This document shows positions 44,199 through 54,708 of a stretch of 64,000 bases of DNA, one piece after another. A program made the position numbers and the translations under genes. Source of the stretch: Rhizobiales bacterium CCH3-A5. GTDB taxonomy: Bacteria > Pseudomonadota > Alphaproteobacteria > Rhizobiales > Beijerinckiaceae. Under the pieces are notes generated by a model. That model saw only the letters and a list, made by a program, of their open reading frames with translations. It made no database searches and was not told the DNA's origin. Position 1 is the first letter of the stretch. Each line of letters opens with the position of its first letter. The stretch lies in contig LSIB01000081.1 in assembly GCA_001556025.1 (NCBI GenBank), positions 46,953 through 110,952 on the forward strand, given 5' to 3'.

Positions 44199-44298
44199 GT
44201 CATGGTCGGGCTTGTCCCGACCATCCACGTCTTCCGCGGCTCGTCATTTCCGTCGCCGGTCAAGATGTGGATGCCCGGCATGAGGCCGCGCATGACGG
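44199..44298. repeat. Cloverleaf-like palindromic intergenic repeat, copy 3
   Basis: Begins GTCATGGTCGGG and ends CATGACGG. It contains GGTCGGG..CCCGACC and ATCCACGTCTT paired with AAGATGTGGAT (one change), with a slightly larger internal spacer than copy 1. The second hairpin is weaker (GCCCGGC..GCCGCGC). It lies between rpe and purB. Confidence 0.8.
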
Positions 44299-44322
44299 AA
44301 TAGCCACAAGGCAAGACCGAGC

Positions 44323-45627
44323 ATGATCCCGCGCTATTCCCGCCCCGAAATGGTCGCCATCTGGGAGCCGCAGACGCGGTTCAAGATCTGGTTCGAGATC
44401 GAGGCGCACGCCACCGACAAGCTCGCCGAACTCGGCGTGGTGCCGAAGGAGGCCGCTGCGACGATCTGGGCCAAGGCGAAGGACGCGGTCTTCGACGTCG
44501 CCCGCATCGACGAGATCGAGCGCGTCACCAAGCACGACGTCATCGCCTTCCTGACGCATCTGGCCGAAATCGTCGGGCCCGAGGCGCGCTTCGTCCATCA
44601 GGGCATGACCTCGTCGGACATCCTCGACACCACGCTCTCGGTGCAGCTCGCCCGCGCCACCGATATCTTGATCGCGGACGTCGATGGGTTGCTGGCGGCG
44701 CTGAAGCGGCGCGCCTTCGAGCACAGGCTGACCCCGACGATCGGCCGCTCTCACGGCATTCATGCCGAGCCGGTGACCTTCGGGCTCAAGCTCGCGCAGG
44801 CCTATGCCGAGTTCGACCGGTGCCGGGCGCGGCTCGTGGCGGCCCGCGCAGAAATCGCGACCTGCGCGATCTCCGGCGCGGTCGGCACCTTCGCGAATAT
44901 CGATCCGGCGGTGGAGGCCCATGTCGCGCAGATGATGGGACTGACGATCGAGTCCGTCTCGACGCAGGTCATCCCGCGCGACAGGCACGCAATGTATTTT
45001 GCCACGCTGGGCGTCGTCGCCTCCAGCGTCGAGCGGCTGGCGACCGAGATCCGGCATCTGCAGCGGACAGAGGTCTACGAGGCCGAGGAGTTCTTCTCGC
45101 CGGGGCAGAAGGGCTCGTCCGCGATGCCGCACAAGCGCAACCCGGTGCTGACCGAGAACCTGACGGGCCTTGCCCGCCTCGTGCGCGGCATGGTCGTGCC
45201 GGCGCTGGAGAACGTGGCGCTCTGGCACGAGCGCGATATCTCGCATTCGAGCGTCGAGCGCATGATCGGGCCTGATGCCACCGTGACGCTCGATTTCGCT
45301 CTGGTGCGTCTGACCGGCGTGATCGATAAGCTGCTGATCTATCCCGACAACATGCGCAAGAACCTCGACAGGCTTGGGGGCCTCCACAACTCGCAGCGCG
45401 TGCTGCTGGCGCTGACGCAGGCCGGAGCCAGCCGCGAAGAGAGCTATGCGCTGGTCCAGCGCAACGCGATGCGCACCTGGGAGCATGGCGAGGATTTTTT
45501 GACGAACCTCAAGAAGGACGCCGAGGTGACGGCGAGGCTGTCAGAGGCCGAACTCGAGGCGATGTTCGACGAGGGCTATCACTTCAAGCATGTGGACACG
45601 ATTTTTGCGCGGGTTTTTGGCGCTTGA
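44323..45627 (+). CDS. purB: Adenylosuccinate lyase
   Basis: A 434-residue fumarase-superfamily enzyme that acts twice in purine synthesis (SAICAR to AICAR, and adenylosuccinate to AMP). The signature loop GSSAMPHKRNPVLTENLTGL carries the catalytic Ser. Supporting motifs are MIPRYSRPEMVAIW, HQGMTSSDILDTTLSVQL, TIGRSHGIHAEPVTFGLKLA and ERDISHSSVERMIGPDATVT. Length and order are standard for the alphaproteobacterial PurB. The gene is free-standing with the RBBP9-like hydrolase 18 bp behind. Confidence 0.97.
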   Translation: MIPRYSRPEMVAIWEPQTRFKIWFEIEAHATDKLAELGVVPKEAAATIWAKAKDAVFDVARIDEIERVTKHDVIAFLTHLAEIVGPEARFVHQGMTSSDILDTTLSVQLARATDILIADVDGLLAALKRRAFEHRLTPTIGRSHGIHAEPVTFGLKLAQAYAEFDRCRARLVAARAEIATCAISGAVGTFANIDPAVEAHVAQMMGLTIESVSTQVIPRDRHAMYFATLGVVASSVERLATEIRHLQRTEVYEAEEFFSPGQKGSSAMPHKRNPVLTENLTGLARLVRGMVVPALENVALWHERDISHSSVERMIGPDATVTLDFALVRLTGVIDKLLIYPDNMRKNLDRLGGLHNSQRVLLALTQAGASREESYALVQRNAMRTWEHGEDFLTNLKKDAEVTARLSEAELEAMFDEGYHFKHVDTIFARVFGA

Positions 45628-45645
45628 GGTCTACGGTTCTCTGAT

Positions 45646-46200
45646 ATGAAATCCTCCGACGTCGACATTCTCATCATTCCCGGCTGGTCGGGCTCAGGTC
45701 CAGACCACTGGCAGAGCCGCTGGGAGAGCAAGCTCAAGACCGCGCGTCGCGTCGTCCAGGACGATTGGGAGAAGCCTTCGCGCGAGGGTTGGTCCCGACG
45801 CATCGTCGAGGCGGTGCGGGTGGCGAGCCGGCCGGTGGTGCTCGTGGCGCATTCCTGCGGCGTCAGCGCTGTCGCGCATGCGGCCGAGCAGTTGAAGCCC
45901 GGCGAGGTCGCCGGCGCCTTTCTGGTCGCGCCTGCGGACGAGCAGGCCAAGCGCGCGCTGCCCGGCATGGAGCCGGCTTTCGCCGCGCATCGTCGCGAGA
46001 CGCTGCCGTTCCCGGCAACCGTGATCGCCAGCGCAACCGACCCGCATTGCCCGCAGGACGAAGCGAGGGCGCTTGCAGCGGCCTGGGGCGCGGATTTCGT
46101 CGACGCCGGCGACAGCGGCCATCTCAATACTGAGTCCGGGCACGGACCCTGGCCGGACGGGCTGCTGCAGTTTGCAGGATTTCTCAGGAAATTGGGCTGA
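45646..46200 (+). CDS. RBBP9/YdeN-family alpha/beta hydrolase
   Basis: A 184-residue serine hydrolase. IIPGWSGSGPDHWQSRWESK is the usual N-terminal stretch. The triad is visible: AHSCGV (Ser70), SATDPHC (Asp132) and DSGHLN (His159), followed by GHGPWPDG. Cytoplasmic with no signal. The family hydrolyses small esters or amides, and the natural substrate is unknown. It is probably transcribed with purB. The nucleophile elbow has Ala before His where GHS is more usual. Confidence 0.85.
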   Translation: MKSSDVDILIIPGWSGSGPDHWQSRWESKLKTARRVVQDDWEKPSREGWSRRIVEAVRVASRPVVLVAHSCGVSAVAHAAEQLKPGEVAGAFLVAPADEQAKRALPGMEPAFAAHRRETLPFPATVIASATDPHCPQDEARALAAAWGADFVDAGDSGHLNTESGHGPWPDGLLQFAGFLRKLG

Positions 46201-46271
46201 GCGGCTCAGCTGCCATGGTCAATCCGGGTTCGCTGCTGCGCAGCGCTCCGAAATGACAATCGGACAGAAAA

Positions 46272-46297
46272 ACCGCCCCGGATCGCTCCGGGGCGGT
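46272..46297 (-). terminator. Rho-independent terminator downstream of the liv substrate-binding gene
   Basis: The 11-bp perfect stem accgccccgga / tccggggcggt with loop tcgc is followed on the minus strand by TTTTTC. It lies 49 bp past the stop of the leftward gene and also between it and the converging RBBP9-like gene. Confidence 0.82.
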
Positions 46298-46345
46298 CTC
46301 ATTTCACGCAAAAGCGCGCTCAGATGACGCGATCAGCCGTCGAGA

Positions 46346-47461
46346 TCAGTTCTCGACATAGGTGATCTTGCCGTCGGCGCCCTTCTTCCAGGTGTACATG
46401 GTGTAGTCCGGACGGGTGATGTCGCCCTTCTTGTCGAAGGCGAGATCGCCGATCACGGTCTTGACCGGCGCGCCGCCGGCCAGCGAGGCCGAGATCTTCT
46501 TGGGGTCGAGCGAGTTGGCGCGCTTGGCGCCCTCGGCCATGACCTGCACGGCGGCGTAGCTGTACAGGGTGTAGGCTTCGGGCTTGAACTTCTTGGCTTC
46601 GAACTTCTTGATGACCGCGGCCGCCTCGGGGCGCTTCTGCGGGTCCGGCGGGAAGGTCATCAGCGTGCCTTCGACGCCGGGGCCGCCGATCGTCGAGAAC
46701 TCGTCGGTGGTGATGCCGTCGCCCGAGATCATGACCGTCTTGAGGCCTTGGTCGCGCATCTGACGTACGATCAGGCCGCCTTCGGTGTGCAGGCCGCCCC
46801 AGTAGAGATAGTCGGCGCCGGTCGACTTGATCTTGGAGATGAGCGCCGAGAAGTCCTTCTCGCCCGCGTTGACGCCTTCATAGAGCACGTCCTTGACGCC
46901 GGCCTTGGTCAGGCCCTTGCGGGTCTCGTCGGCAAGGCCCTGGCCATAGGTGGTCTTGTCGTGGACGACGGCGATCTTCTTGTCCTTGAGATTCTTGGCG
47001 ATGTAGCTCGCCGCTACCTCGCCCTGCTGGTCGTCGCGGCCGCAGGTGCGGAAGACGTTCCACAGGCCGCGCTCGGTGATCTTCGGGTTGGTGGCCGAAG
47101 GCGAGATCATCAGGATGCCGTTCTCGGCATAGACTTCCGAGGCCGGCATGGTGACGCCGGAGTTGAAGTGGCCGACCACCAGCTTGACGCCGTCGCCGAC
47201 GAACTTGTTGGCGACCGAGACGCCCTGCTTGGGATCGGAAACGTCGTCGCCGACAACGACCGTGATCTTCTGGCCGAGGATGCCGCCGGCCGCGTTGATG
47301 TCCTCGACCGCCTGCTCGGTGCCGTTCTTCAGCTGGGCGCCGAAGGCGGCGTTGGGGCCGGTGATCGGTCCGGCGACGCCGAGCTTGATCTGCGCATTGG
47401 CCACGCCCGAGAAGGCGAGGACCGCGCCGAGCGCGATGCCGCTCAACAGCAGTTTCTTCAT
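46346..47461 (-). CDS. livK: Branched-chain amino acid ABC transporter substrate-binding protein
   Basis: A 371-residue periplasmic binding protein with signal peptide MKKLLLSGIALGAVLAFSGV, cleaved before QIKLGVAG. Family stretches are GPITGPNAAFGAQLKNGTEQ, AVEDINAAGGILGQKITVVV, GDDVSDPKQGVSVANKFVGD and MISPSATNPKITERGLWNVF, then FRTCGRDDQQG. It binds Leu/Ile/Val or a related amino acid for the Liv permease encoded upstream on the same strand. A 131-bp gap separates it from the DUF6867 gene, and it has its own terminator. Confidence 0.94.
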   Translation of the reverse strand: MKKLLLSGIALGAVLAFSGVANAQIKLGVAGPITGPNAAFGAQLKNGTEQAVEDINAAGGILGQKITVVVGDDVSDPKQGVSVANKFVGDGVKLVVGHFNSGVTMPASEVYAENGILMISPSATNPKITERGLWNVFRTCGRDDQQGEVAASYIAKNLKDKKIAVVHDKTTYGQGLADETRKGLTKAGVKDVLYEGVNAGEKDFSALISKIKSTGADYLYWGGLHTEGGLIVRQMRDQGLKTVMISGDGITTDEFSTIGGPGVEGTLMTFPPDPQKRPEAAAVIKKFEAKKFKPEAYTLYSYAAVQVMAEGAKRANSLDPKKISASLAGGAPVKTVIGDLAFDKKGDITRPDYTMYTWKKGADGKITYVEN

Positions 47462-47592
47462 GAGATGAGACTCCCCTGCATTGTCACTGTGAACGGGCTT
47501 TCATTGTCCGCCCGTCTCGGCGCGTGGTGCTACCGTGGAACGCAGTCTTGCGCTTTTTCGACGGTCTGTCACGCGTCAAGCTTGCTGCCTTT

Positions 47593-47966
47593 TCAGGCGA
47601 TTCCGGCCTTTATCGTGACACCCTCGCGCGGTTTCCAGCCAAAAGGGCCGGCGCGCTCGAAGAGCCAGCGATACTGCGTGGTCATCTGCCGTGCGCGGTT
47701 GTAGCGCCAGCCGGCGAAGGCGAAGATCATGAGCACGATGGTGTCGACGATGTAGAAATGCAGCGTCAGCAATGTCGCCTGGAACAGGGCGAAATGGATG
47801 AAGCGGACGACGAGGCCAAGCACCAGCACATAGATCACCAGCTGCCAGTTAGGCTTCCAGGTCAGCGCCATGGCGCGACCCGTCATCCAGGCGAGCCAGC
47901 CGCCCATCACCACGGTGACGAGCAGAAACAGCCAGATCGTCGGTTCCTCGTAGAGAATGCCCTGCA

Positions 47967-47967
<1 letters not shown>
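47593..47967 (-). CDS. DUF6867 membrane protein inside the liv operon
   Basis: A 124-residue protein with three hydrophobic segments (IWLFLLVTVVMGGWLAWMTG, QLVIYVLVLGLVVRFIHFAL, YIVDTIVLMIFAFAGWRYNR). It ends in a cytoplasmic QMTTQYRWLFERAGPFGWK. The layout matches DUF6867 proteins, which occur with Liv genes in Hyphomicrobiales. It shares its first base with the livF stop, so it is coupled to the ABC genes. It may tune the permease, but the function is not established. Confidence 0.75.
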
Positions 47968-48694
<727 letters not shown>

Positions 48695-48698
<4 letters not shown>

Positions 48699-49533
48699 GC
48701 GATGCCGACCTCTGCTTCGACAGCTGCGACCTCGTCGTCGTCGACGCCGAGATAGGCGGCGATCACCCTGGGATCGGCCTGGATCTGCGCCGGCGTGCCG
48801 TCGGCGATCTTCGTGCCGTAATCCAGCACAACGACATGGTCCGAAATCTCCATCACCACCGACATGTCATGTTCGATCAGCAGCAGCGCCGTGCCGATAT
48901 CCTTGCGGATCGAGAGCAGCAGCTCGTTGAGATCGGCGCTCTCGCGCGGATTGAGGCCGGCGGCCGGCTCGTCGAGGCAGAGCAGCACGGGATCGGTACA
49001 CATGGCGCGCGCGATCTCGAGGCGGCGCTGGTCGCCATAGGGCAGGTCGGCTGCGGGATCGTCGGCGCGGTCGATCAGGTTGATCTTCTCCAGCCAGAAT
49101 TTGGCCTTCTCGATCGCCTCCGCCTCGCGCGCCTTGTAGCCGCCGATGCCGAGCACGCCGAGGAAGGTGAAGCCCGACGCGATCATCAGCGGGTTGTGCT
49201 GCGCGACCAGCAGGTTTTCCAGCACGGTCATGCCGCCGAAGAGCCGGATATTCTGGAAGGTGCGCGCGACCTTGGCTTTCCACGAGATCTGGAAATCCGG
49301 CATGCGCTCCAGCAGGAAGCTCGCACCAGATTCCTGCGTCAGCGTGATCATGCCCTCAGTCGGCTTGTAGAAGCCGGTGATGCAGTTGAAGACCGTGGTC
49401 TTGCCGGCACCATTGGGGCCGATCAGCGCGGTGATGTCGCCCTTGCGGGCTTCGAAGGAAAGGTCGTTGACGGCGGTGAGGCCGCCGAAGCGCATCGTCA
49501 GATGCTCGACCTGCAGCAGCGCGGGAGCGGACA

Positions 49534-49534
<1 letters not shown>
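48695..49534 (-). CDS. livG: Branched-chain amino acid ABC transporter ATP-binding protein LivG
   Basis: A 279-residue ATPase with Walker A LIGPNGAGKTTVFNCITGFY, signature LPYGDQRRLEIARAMCTDPV (LPYG in place of LSGG, normal for LivG) and Walker B VLLCLDEPAAGLNPRESADL. The longer Q-loop region with VARTFQNIRLFGGMTVLENL is typical of LivG. It overlaps the livF start and abuts livM. Cytoplasmic face of the membrane. Confidence 0.96.
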
Positions 49535-50913
<1,379 letters not shown>

Positions 50914-50917
50914 GACG

Positions 50918-51835
50918 TCAGACCTTCTCGACTTCGGGTCGGCCGAGAATGCCAGACGGCATGAAGACCAGCACGATCGCGAGGATGCAGAAGGCCGCGA
51001 CGTCCTTGTAGTCGATCGTGAAATAGGCCGACCACAGCACCTCGATCAGGCCAATGAGCAGCCCGCCGATCACGGCGCCAGGCAGTGAGCCGATGCCGCC
51101 GAGCACGGCAGCGGTGAAGGCCTTCACGCCCGGCACGAAGCCGTCATGGAACGAGACCACGCCATAGAGCACGAGGTACATCACGCCGGCGACGGCTGCG
51201 AGCGCCGCGCCCATGATGAAGGTGATCGAGATGGTGCGGTCGACGTCGATGCCGAGCAGCGCCGCCATCTTGCGATCCTGCTCGCAGGCGCGCTGGGCGC
51301 GGCCGAGCGGCGTCTTCTGGACGATCCACCAGAAGGCGGCGAGGAGGACGGCCGTCGTCACGATGATGACGATCTGCTTGTAGGAGATCTGCACCGAATA
51401 GGTCGCGCTCTCGATCAGCGTGATCGACTTGTTGAGCATCGGCGCGGTCGATTTGTTGCGCGGGCCCTGCACGACCTGGACGAAGTTCATCAGGAAGATC
51501 GACATGCCGATCGCCGAGATCAGCGGCGCGAGGCGGAAAGAGCCGCGCAAAGGGCGATAGGCGACGCGCTCGATCGCCCAGTTCCAGAGCGAGGTGAAGA
51601 ACATCGCCAACACCAGCACGACGATCAGCGCCACCACGATCAGCCCGGCCCCGAACCATGACGCGATCAGCATGAAGAAGATCAGCGCGATGAAGGCCGA
51701 GAGCATGAAGATGTCGCCATGGGCGAAGTTCACCATGCCGATGATGCCGAAGACCATCGTGTAGCCGATGGCGATGAGGCCGTAGATCGACCCGAGGGTC
51801 AGCCCGTTGATGAGCTGCTGCAGGAACACTTCCAT
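50918..51835 (-). CDS. livH: Branched-chain amino acid ABC transporter permease LivH
   Basis: A 305-residue inner-membrane permease. The N-terminus MEVFLQQLINGLTLGSIYGL is diagnostic. FGIIGMVNFAHGDIFMLSAF and the coupling loop TPLGRAQRACEQDRKMAALL are typical, as is GVKAFTAAVLGGIGSLPGAV. It is the first gene of the leftward livH-livM-livG-livF-DUF6867 operon. No obvious regulatory site stands out in the 283-bp upstream gap. Confidence 0.96.
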   Translation of the reverse strand: MEVFLQQLINGLTLGSIYGLIAIGYTMVFGIIGMVNFAHGDIFMLSAFIALIFFMLIASWFGAGLIVVALIVVLVLAMFFTSLWNWAIERVAYRPLRGSFRLAPLISAIGMSIFLMNFVQVVQGPRNKSTAPMLNKSITLIESATYSVQISYKQIVIIVTTAVLLAAFWWIVQKTPLGRAQRACEQDRKMAALLGIDVDRTISITFIMGAALAAVAGVMYLVLYGVVSFHDGFVPGVKAFTAAVLGGIGSLPGAVIGGLLIGLIEVLWSAYFTIDYKDVAAFCILAIVLVFMPSGILGRPEVEKV

Positions 51836-52118
51836 CGAGACGCACGACCCCTTGAACCAGCTCCCGTTCTGTTACGCCGGCATGACGCCGGCGCATGCGG
51901 GATACGATTGCCGCGCAGAGCTACCAACGCCGCGCGGGTTCGACAATCGCGCCGCGCCACAAAACTGTCAAAAGCAATCTGGGCTCGGTTGCCGCTCGAT
52001 TAGGCAGCCGACTTTGCCGCCGCGAGGCGATTTGGCGCAACATGATTGCGGGGTGGGCAGTGCGGCGATCCTGCAACCCGGGCGCTCTCCCGGTGGATCG
52101 TTTGCGGCGCTCTCGCGA

Positions 52119-53129
52119 TCAGGCCTTGTCCGCCACCGTGAACCCATGCGCCAGCGGGTCGCGGTCATCGATGAAGATGGTGTTGTAGCCGGTCATCCTC
52201 GCCCAGCCCTCGATCGAGGGGATGATCGCGTCATGCGGGCCGACTTTTGCGGCTGCCTCGACGCGGCCCCGAAACAACGTGCCGATGATGCTCTCATGCA
52301 CGAAATCGTCGCCGACCTTCAGTTTCCCCTGCGCTGCCCATTGCGCCATGCGCGAGGAGGTGCCGGTGCCGCAGGGCGAGCGATCAAGCGCCTTGTCGCC
52401 ATAGAACACGGCGTTTCGGGCATGGGCGCCCTCAACCGTCGGCGCGCCGGTCCAAAGGATATGAGACAGGCCGTTGATCGCCGGGTTTTCCGGGTGGACG
52501 AACCGGTATTTCGCGTTCAGCGCGGCGCGCAGCTTCGGGCTCCAGCGCAGCAGGTCGGACGGGTTCACGTCGGCGATGTCGCGAATGGCGGCTTGAGGAT
52601 CGACGATCGCATAGAAATTGCCGCCATAGGCGACATCGACCGTCACCTCGCCCAGCCCCTCGACCTCGGCGTTCAAGCCCGTCGCGTGCAGGTAGCTCGC
52701 GATGTTGGTGATGCGGACGCTGTCGATATAGGGGCCGTTGCGGACATAGGTCGCGGTGACGAGGCCGGCGGGCGTGTCGATCCGGAGCACGCCCTCCTCG
52801 CGCGGCGTCACCAGCCCGCGCTCCAGCGCCATGGTCACCGTGCCGATCGTGCCATGGCCGCACATCGGCAGGCAGCCGGAGGTCTCGATGAAGAGGAAGG
52901 CGATGTCGGCGTCGTCGCGCGTCGGCGGATAGAGGATCGCGCCCGACATCATGTCGTGCCCGCGCGGCTCGAACATCAGGCCGGTCCGGATCCAGTCGTA
53001 TTCCGCCAGAAAGTGCGCCCGCTTCTCGACCATGTTGGCACCCTTCAACACCGGTCCGCCGCCTGTGACCATGCGCACGGGATTGCCGCAGGTGTGGCCG
53101 TCGACGCAGAAGAAGGTATGAGTTGTCAT
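52119..53129 (-). CDS. 4-hydroxyproline 2-epimerase (proline racemase family)
   Basis: A 336-residue cytoplasmic enzyme. Both catalytic cysteines are kept: LPMCGHG (Cys90) and SPCGTGTSSR (Cys253). This separates it from the 3-hydroxyproline dehydratases, which have Thr at the second or first site. VDGHTCGNPVRMVTGGGP is the family N-terminus. The likely reaction is trans-4-hydroxy-L-proline to cis-4-hydroxy-D-proline. The flavin dehydrogenase encoded 30 bp upstream would oxidise that product. A proline racemase role cannot be fully excluded by sequence. Confidence 0.88.
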   Translation of the reverse strand: MTTHTFFCVDGHTCGNPVRMVTGGGPVLKGANMVEKRAHFLAEYDWIRTGLMFEPRGHDMMSGAILYPPTRDDADIAFLFIETSGCLPMCGHGTIGTVTMALERGLVTPREEGVLRIDTPAGLVTATYVRNGPYIDSVRITNIASYLHATGLNAEVEGLGEVTVDVAYGGNFYAIVDPQAAIRDIADVNPSDLLRWSPKLRAALNAKYRFVHPENPAINGLSHILWTGAPTVEGAHARNAVFYGDKALDRSPCGTGTSSRMAQWAAQGKLKVGDDFVHESIIGTLFRGRVEAAAKVGPHDAIIPSIEGWARMTGYNTIFIDDRDPLAHGFTVADKA

Positions 53130-53159
53130 GAGCTTGGCTCGACCGATTGAGAGTGTGAT

Positions 53160-54392
53160 TCAGAAACGGCGTGGGCTGAACGGCGAGAGGTCGATGGCAG
53201 GCTCCCGACCAGCGATCAGGTCGGCGATGAGCCCCGCCGTCGCTGTCGATTGCGTCATGCCGTAATGGCCATGGCCGAAGGCATAGAGCACGTTGGGGTT
53301 GCGGCTGGCCGATCCGATCACGGGCAGCGAATCGGGCAGGGATGGACGAAAACCCATCCAGAGTTTGCCCGTCTCGAAAGCCGGCAGTCCTTCGACGAAG
53401 CCGGTCGCCTTGTCGTAGAGCGTCTTCGTGCGGGCGTGGTTGGGGGCGGCGTCGAGCCCGCCGAACTCGACCGCGCCGCCGATGCGCAGGCCGCTCTCCA
53501 GCGGCGTCACCACGAAGCCATGTCCCTCGAAGCCGATCGGCCGCGAGGTCAGCCCGGTGACGCCGGGAAACGAGACGTTGTAGCCGCGCTCGGTGTCGAG
53601 CGGAACGCGGTCGCCGAGCGCCGCCGCCAGCGGCTTCGACCAGGCGCCGGCCGCCACGACCGCGCGGTCGACCACGCGCTGGAAGCCGCAGCGGCCGATC
53701 AGGGCAGGGCGCTCAGCCGTCGAGATGTTGCTGACCTCCGACTTCTCGAAGGTTGCGCCGCGCGCCAGCGCCGCCTCGAACAGGGCCAGCGTCAGGGCGA
53801 GCGGGTCGGAGATATGGGCTGTGTTGGGATGGAAGGTCGCACCGACGAACTTGTCCTTCAGCGCAGGCTCGAGCTGACGCAGTTCCTCGGGGCGCAGCAT
53901 GTCTACCGTGATGCCGAACTCGGCCTGCCGTCTGGCGATCTCGCCGGCCTCGGCCAGGGCGTTGCGGTCGGTGAACGCATAGAGCCCGCCCTTCCGATGG
54001 ATATGGCCGGCAAGACCGAGTGCCTCGGCCCGCGCCAGCCAGGTGGGCAGCGCCAGTTGCTGGAGTGCGGCGATGCCAAGGATCGAGCGTTCATAGGCCT
54101 GCGGGCGGGCTGCCAGCACGAAGCGGGCGAGCCAGGGCAGCAGCTTCACGAAATAGGCCGGCCTGATCGAGAGCGGTCCGAGCGGATCGAGCAGAAACGT
54201 CGGGACGTGGCGCAGGATCTTGGGGCTGGCGATCGGCAGGATATCGGTATGGGCCATCCAGCCGGCATTGCCGCGCGAAGGGCCGAAGGCGGGGCCTTCC
54301 CTGTCGAGGATCAGGACTTCGTGACCCTCGTCCAGCAGCGCATGCGCCGTGGCGCAGCCGACGATGCCCGCGCCGATGATCGCGATCTTCAT
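53160..54392 (-). CDS. FAD-dependent D-amino-acid dehydrogenase, probably for cis-4-hydroxy-D-proline
   Basis: A 410-residue DAO-family flavoprotein: MKIAIIGAGIVGCATAHALL (FAD fold), then LILDREGPAFGPSRGNAGWM. The central part is RAVVAAGAWSKPLAAALGDR. The C-terminus FRPSLPDSLPVIGSASRNPN and FGHGHYGMTQSTATAGLIAD are as in DadA-type enzymes. Gene order with hydroxyproline epimerase and the divergent GntR regulator points to D-hydroxyproline oxidation. It may pass electrons to quinone. About 25% of the sequence resembles the product at 40212-41459 in motif layout only. Confidence 0.85.
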   Translation of the reverse strand: MKIAIIGAGIVGCATAHALLDEGHEVLILDREGPAFGPSRGNAGWMAHTDILPIASPKILRHVPTFLLDPLGPLSIRPAYFVKLLPWLARFVLAARPQAYERSILGIAALQQLALPTWLARAEALGLAGHIHRKGGLYAFTDRNALAEAGEIARRQAEFGITVDMLRPEELRQLEPALKDKFVGATFHPNTAHISDPLALTLALFEAALARGATFEKSEVSNISTAERPALIGRCGFQRVVDRAVVAAGAWSKPLAAALGDRVPLDTERGYNVSFPGVTGLTSRPIGFEGHGFVVTPLESGLRIGGAVEFGGLDAAPNHARTKTLYDKATGFVEGLPAFETGKLWMGFRPSLPDSLPVIGSASRNPNVLYAFGHGHYGMTQSTATAGLIADLIAGREPAIDLSPFSPRRF

Positions 54393-54418
54393 GGCAGGTC
54401 GATATTCGGCAGGTCGAT
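54393..54418. repeat. Short tandem repeat GGCAGGTCGAT x2 at the dehydrogenase start
   Basis: GGCAGGTCGAT occurs at 54393-54403 and 54408-54418, directly upstream of the ATG of the leftward gene. A further CATGGCAG follows at 54423. Probably a local duplication around the start region. Confidence 0.5.
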
Positions 54419-54651
54419 CGTCATGGCAGCCCCGGAGTCGTCAGCGCGGTCGGATGCTTCGGTTTGATGTCGCCAGATGCACTGCGCCTGCAGCAGTTCT
54501 GCACTGGCGCGGGTCCCCCGTCGAGCACGCACCTGCCGGTCCCGCTACGGGCCTGGCGCATCCGTCTTGCATCCTCGACAAGCCGCTTGCGCGCAAACCT
54601 GTTTCGCTTTCAGATTGCAGGCCCGGAGTGCCGGGCGCGATATCCAACGGG

Positions 54652-54661
54652 TGATATATCA
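54652..54661. promoter_or_regulatory. Palindromic GntR-type operator candidate TGATATATCA
   Basis: A perfect 10-bp palindrome (flanked as GTGATATATCAA) in an otherwise GC-rich 316-bp divergent region. It lies 48 bp before the GTG of the GntR gene and ~260 bp from the dehydrogenase start. FCD-type GntR proteins often bind such AT-rich palindromes. Autoregulation is inferred. Confidence 0.5.
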
Positions 54662-54708
54662 ATGCGCCAATCAGCGTCAACGCCGGCTCCTGCGCCCCGG
54701 AGCGCCGC

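Larger units (their letters stand above)
54393..54708. promoter_or_regulatory. Divergent control region of the hydroxyproline genes and GntR regulator
   Basis: A 316-bp gap without a gene. It holds a short tandem repeat by the leftward start, the TGATATATCA palindrome near the rightward start and an AT-rich patch at 54640-54665 that stands out from the GC-rich surroundings. No clear -35/-10 pair could be assigned by eye. Confidence 0.55.

Noticed and set aside
46201..46262. Fourth copy of the cloverleaf repeat
   Set aside because: Only a loose likeness (CATGGTCAATCCGGGTT, ending AATGACAATC). The central stem and both hairpins are missing.
51870..51893. GCCGGC-rich inverted repeat upstream of livH
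   Set aside because: Short and GC-only. Such palindromes arise by chance at this composition, and there is no T-run.
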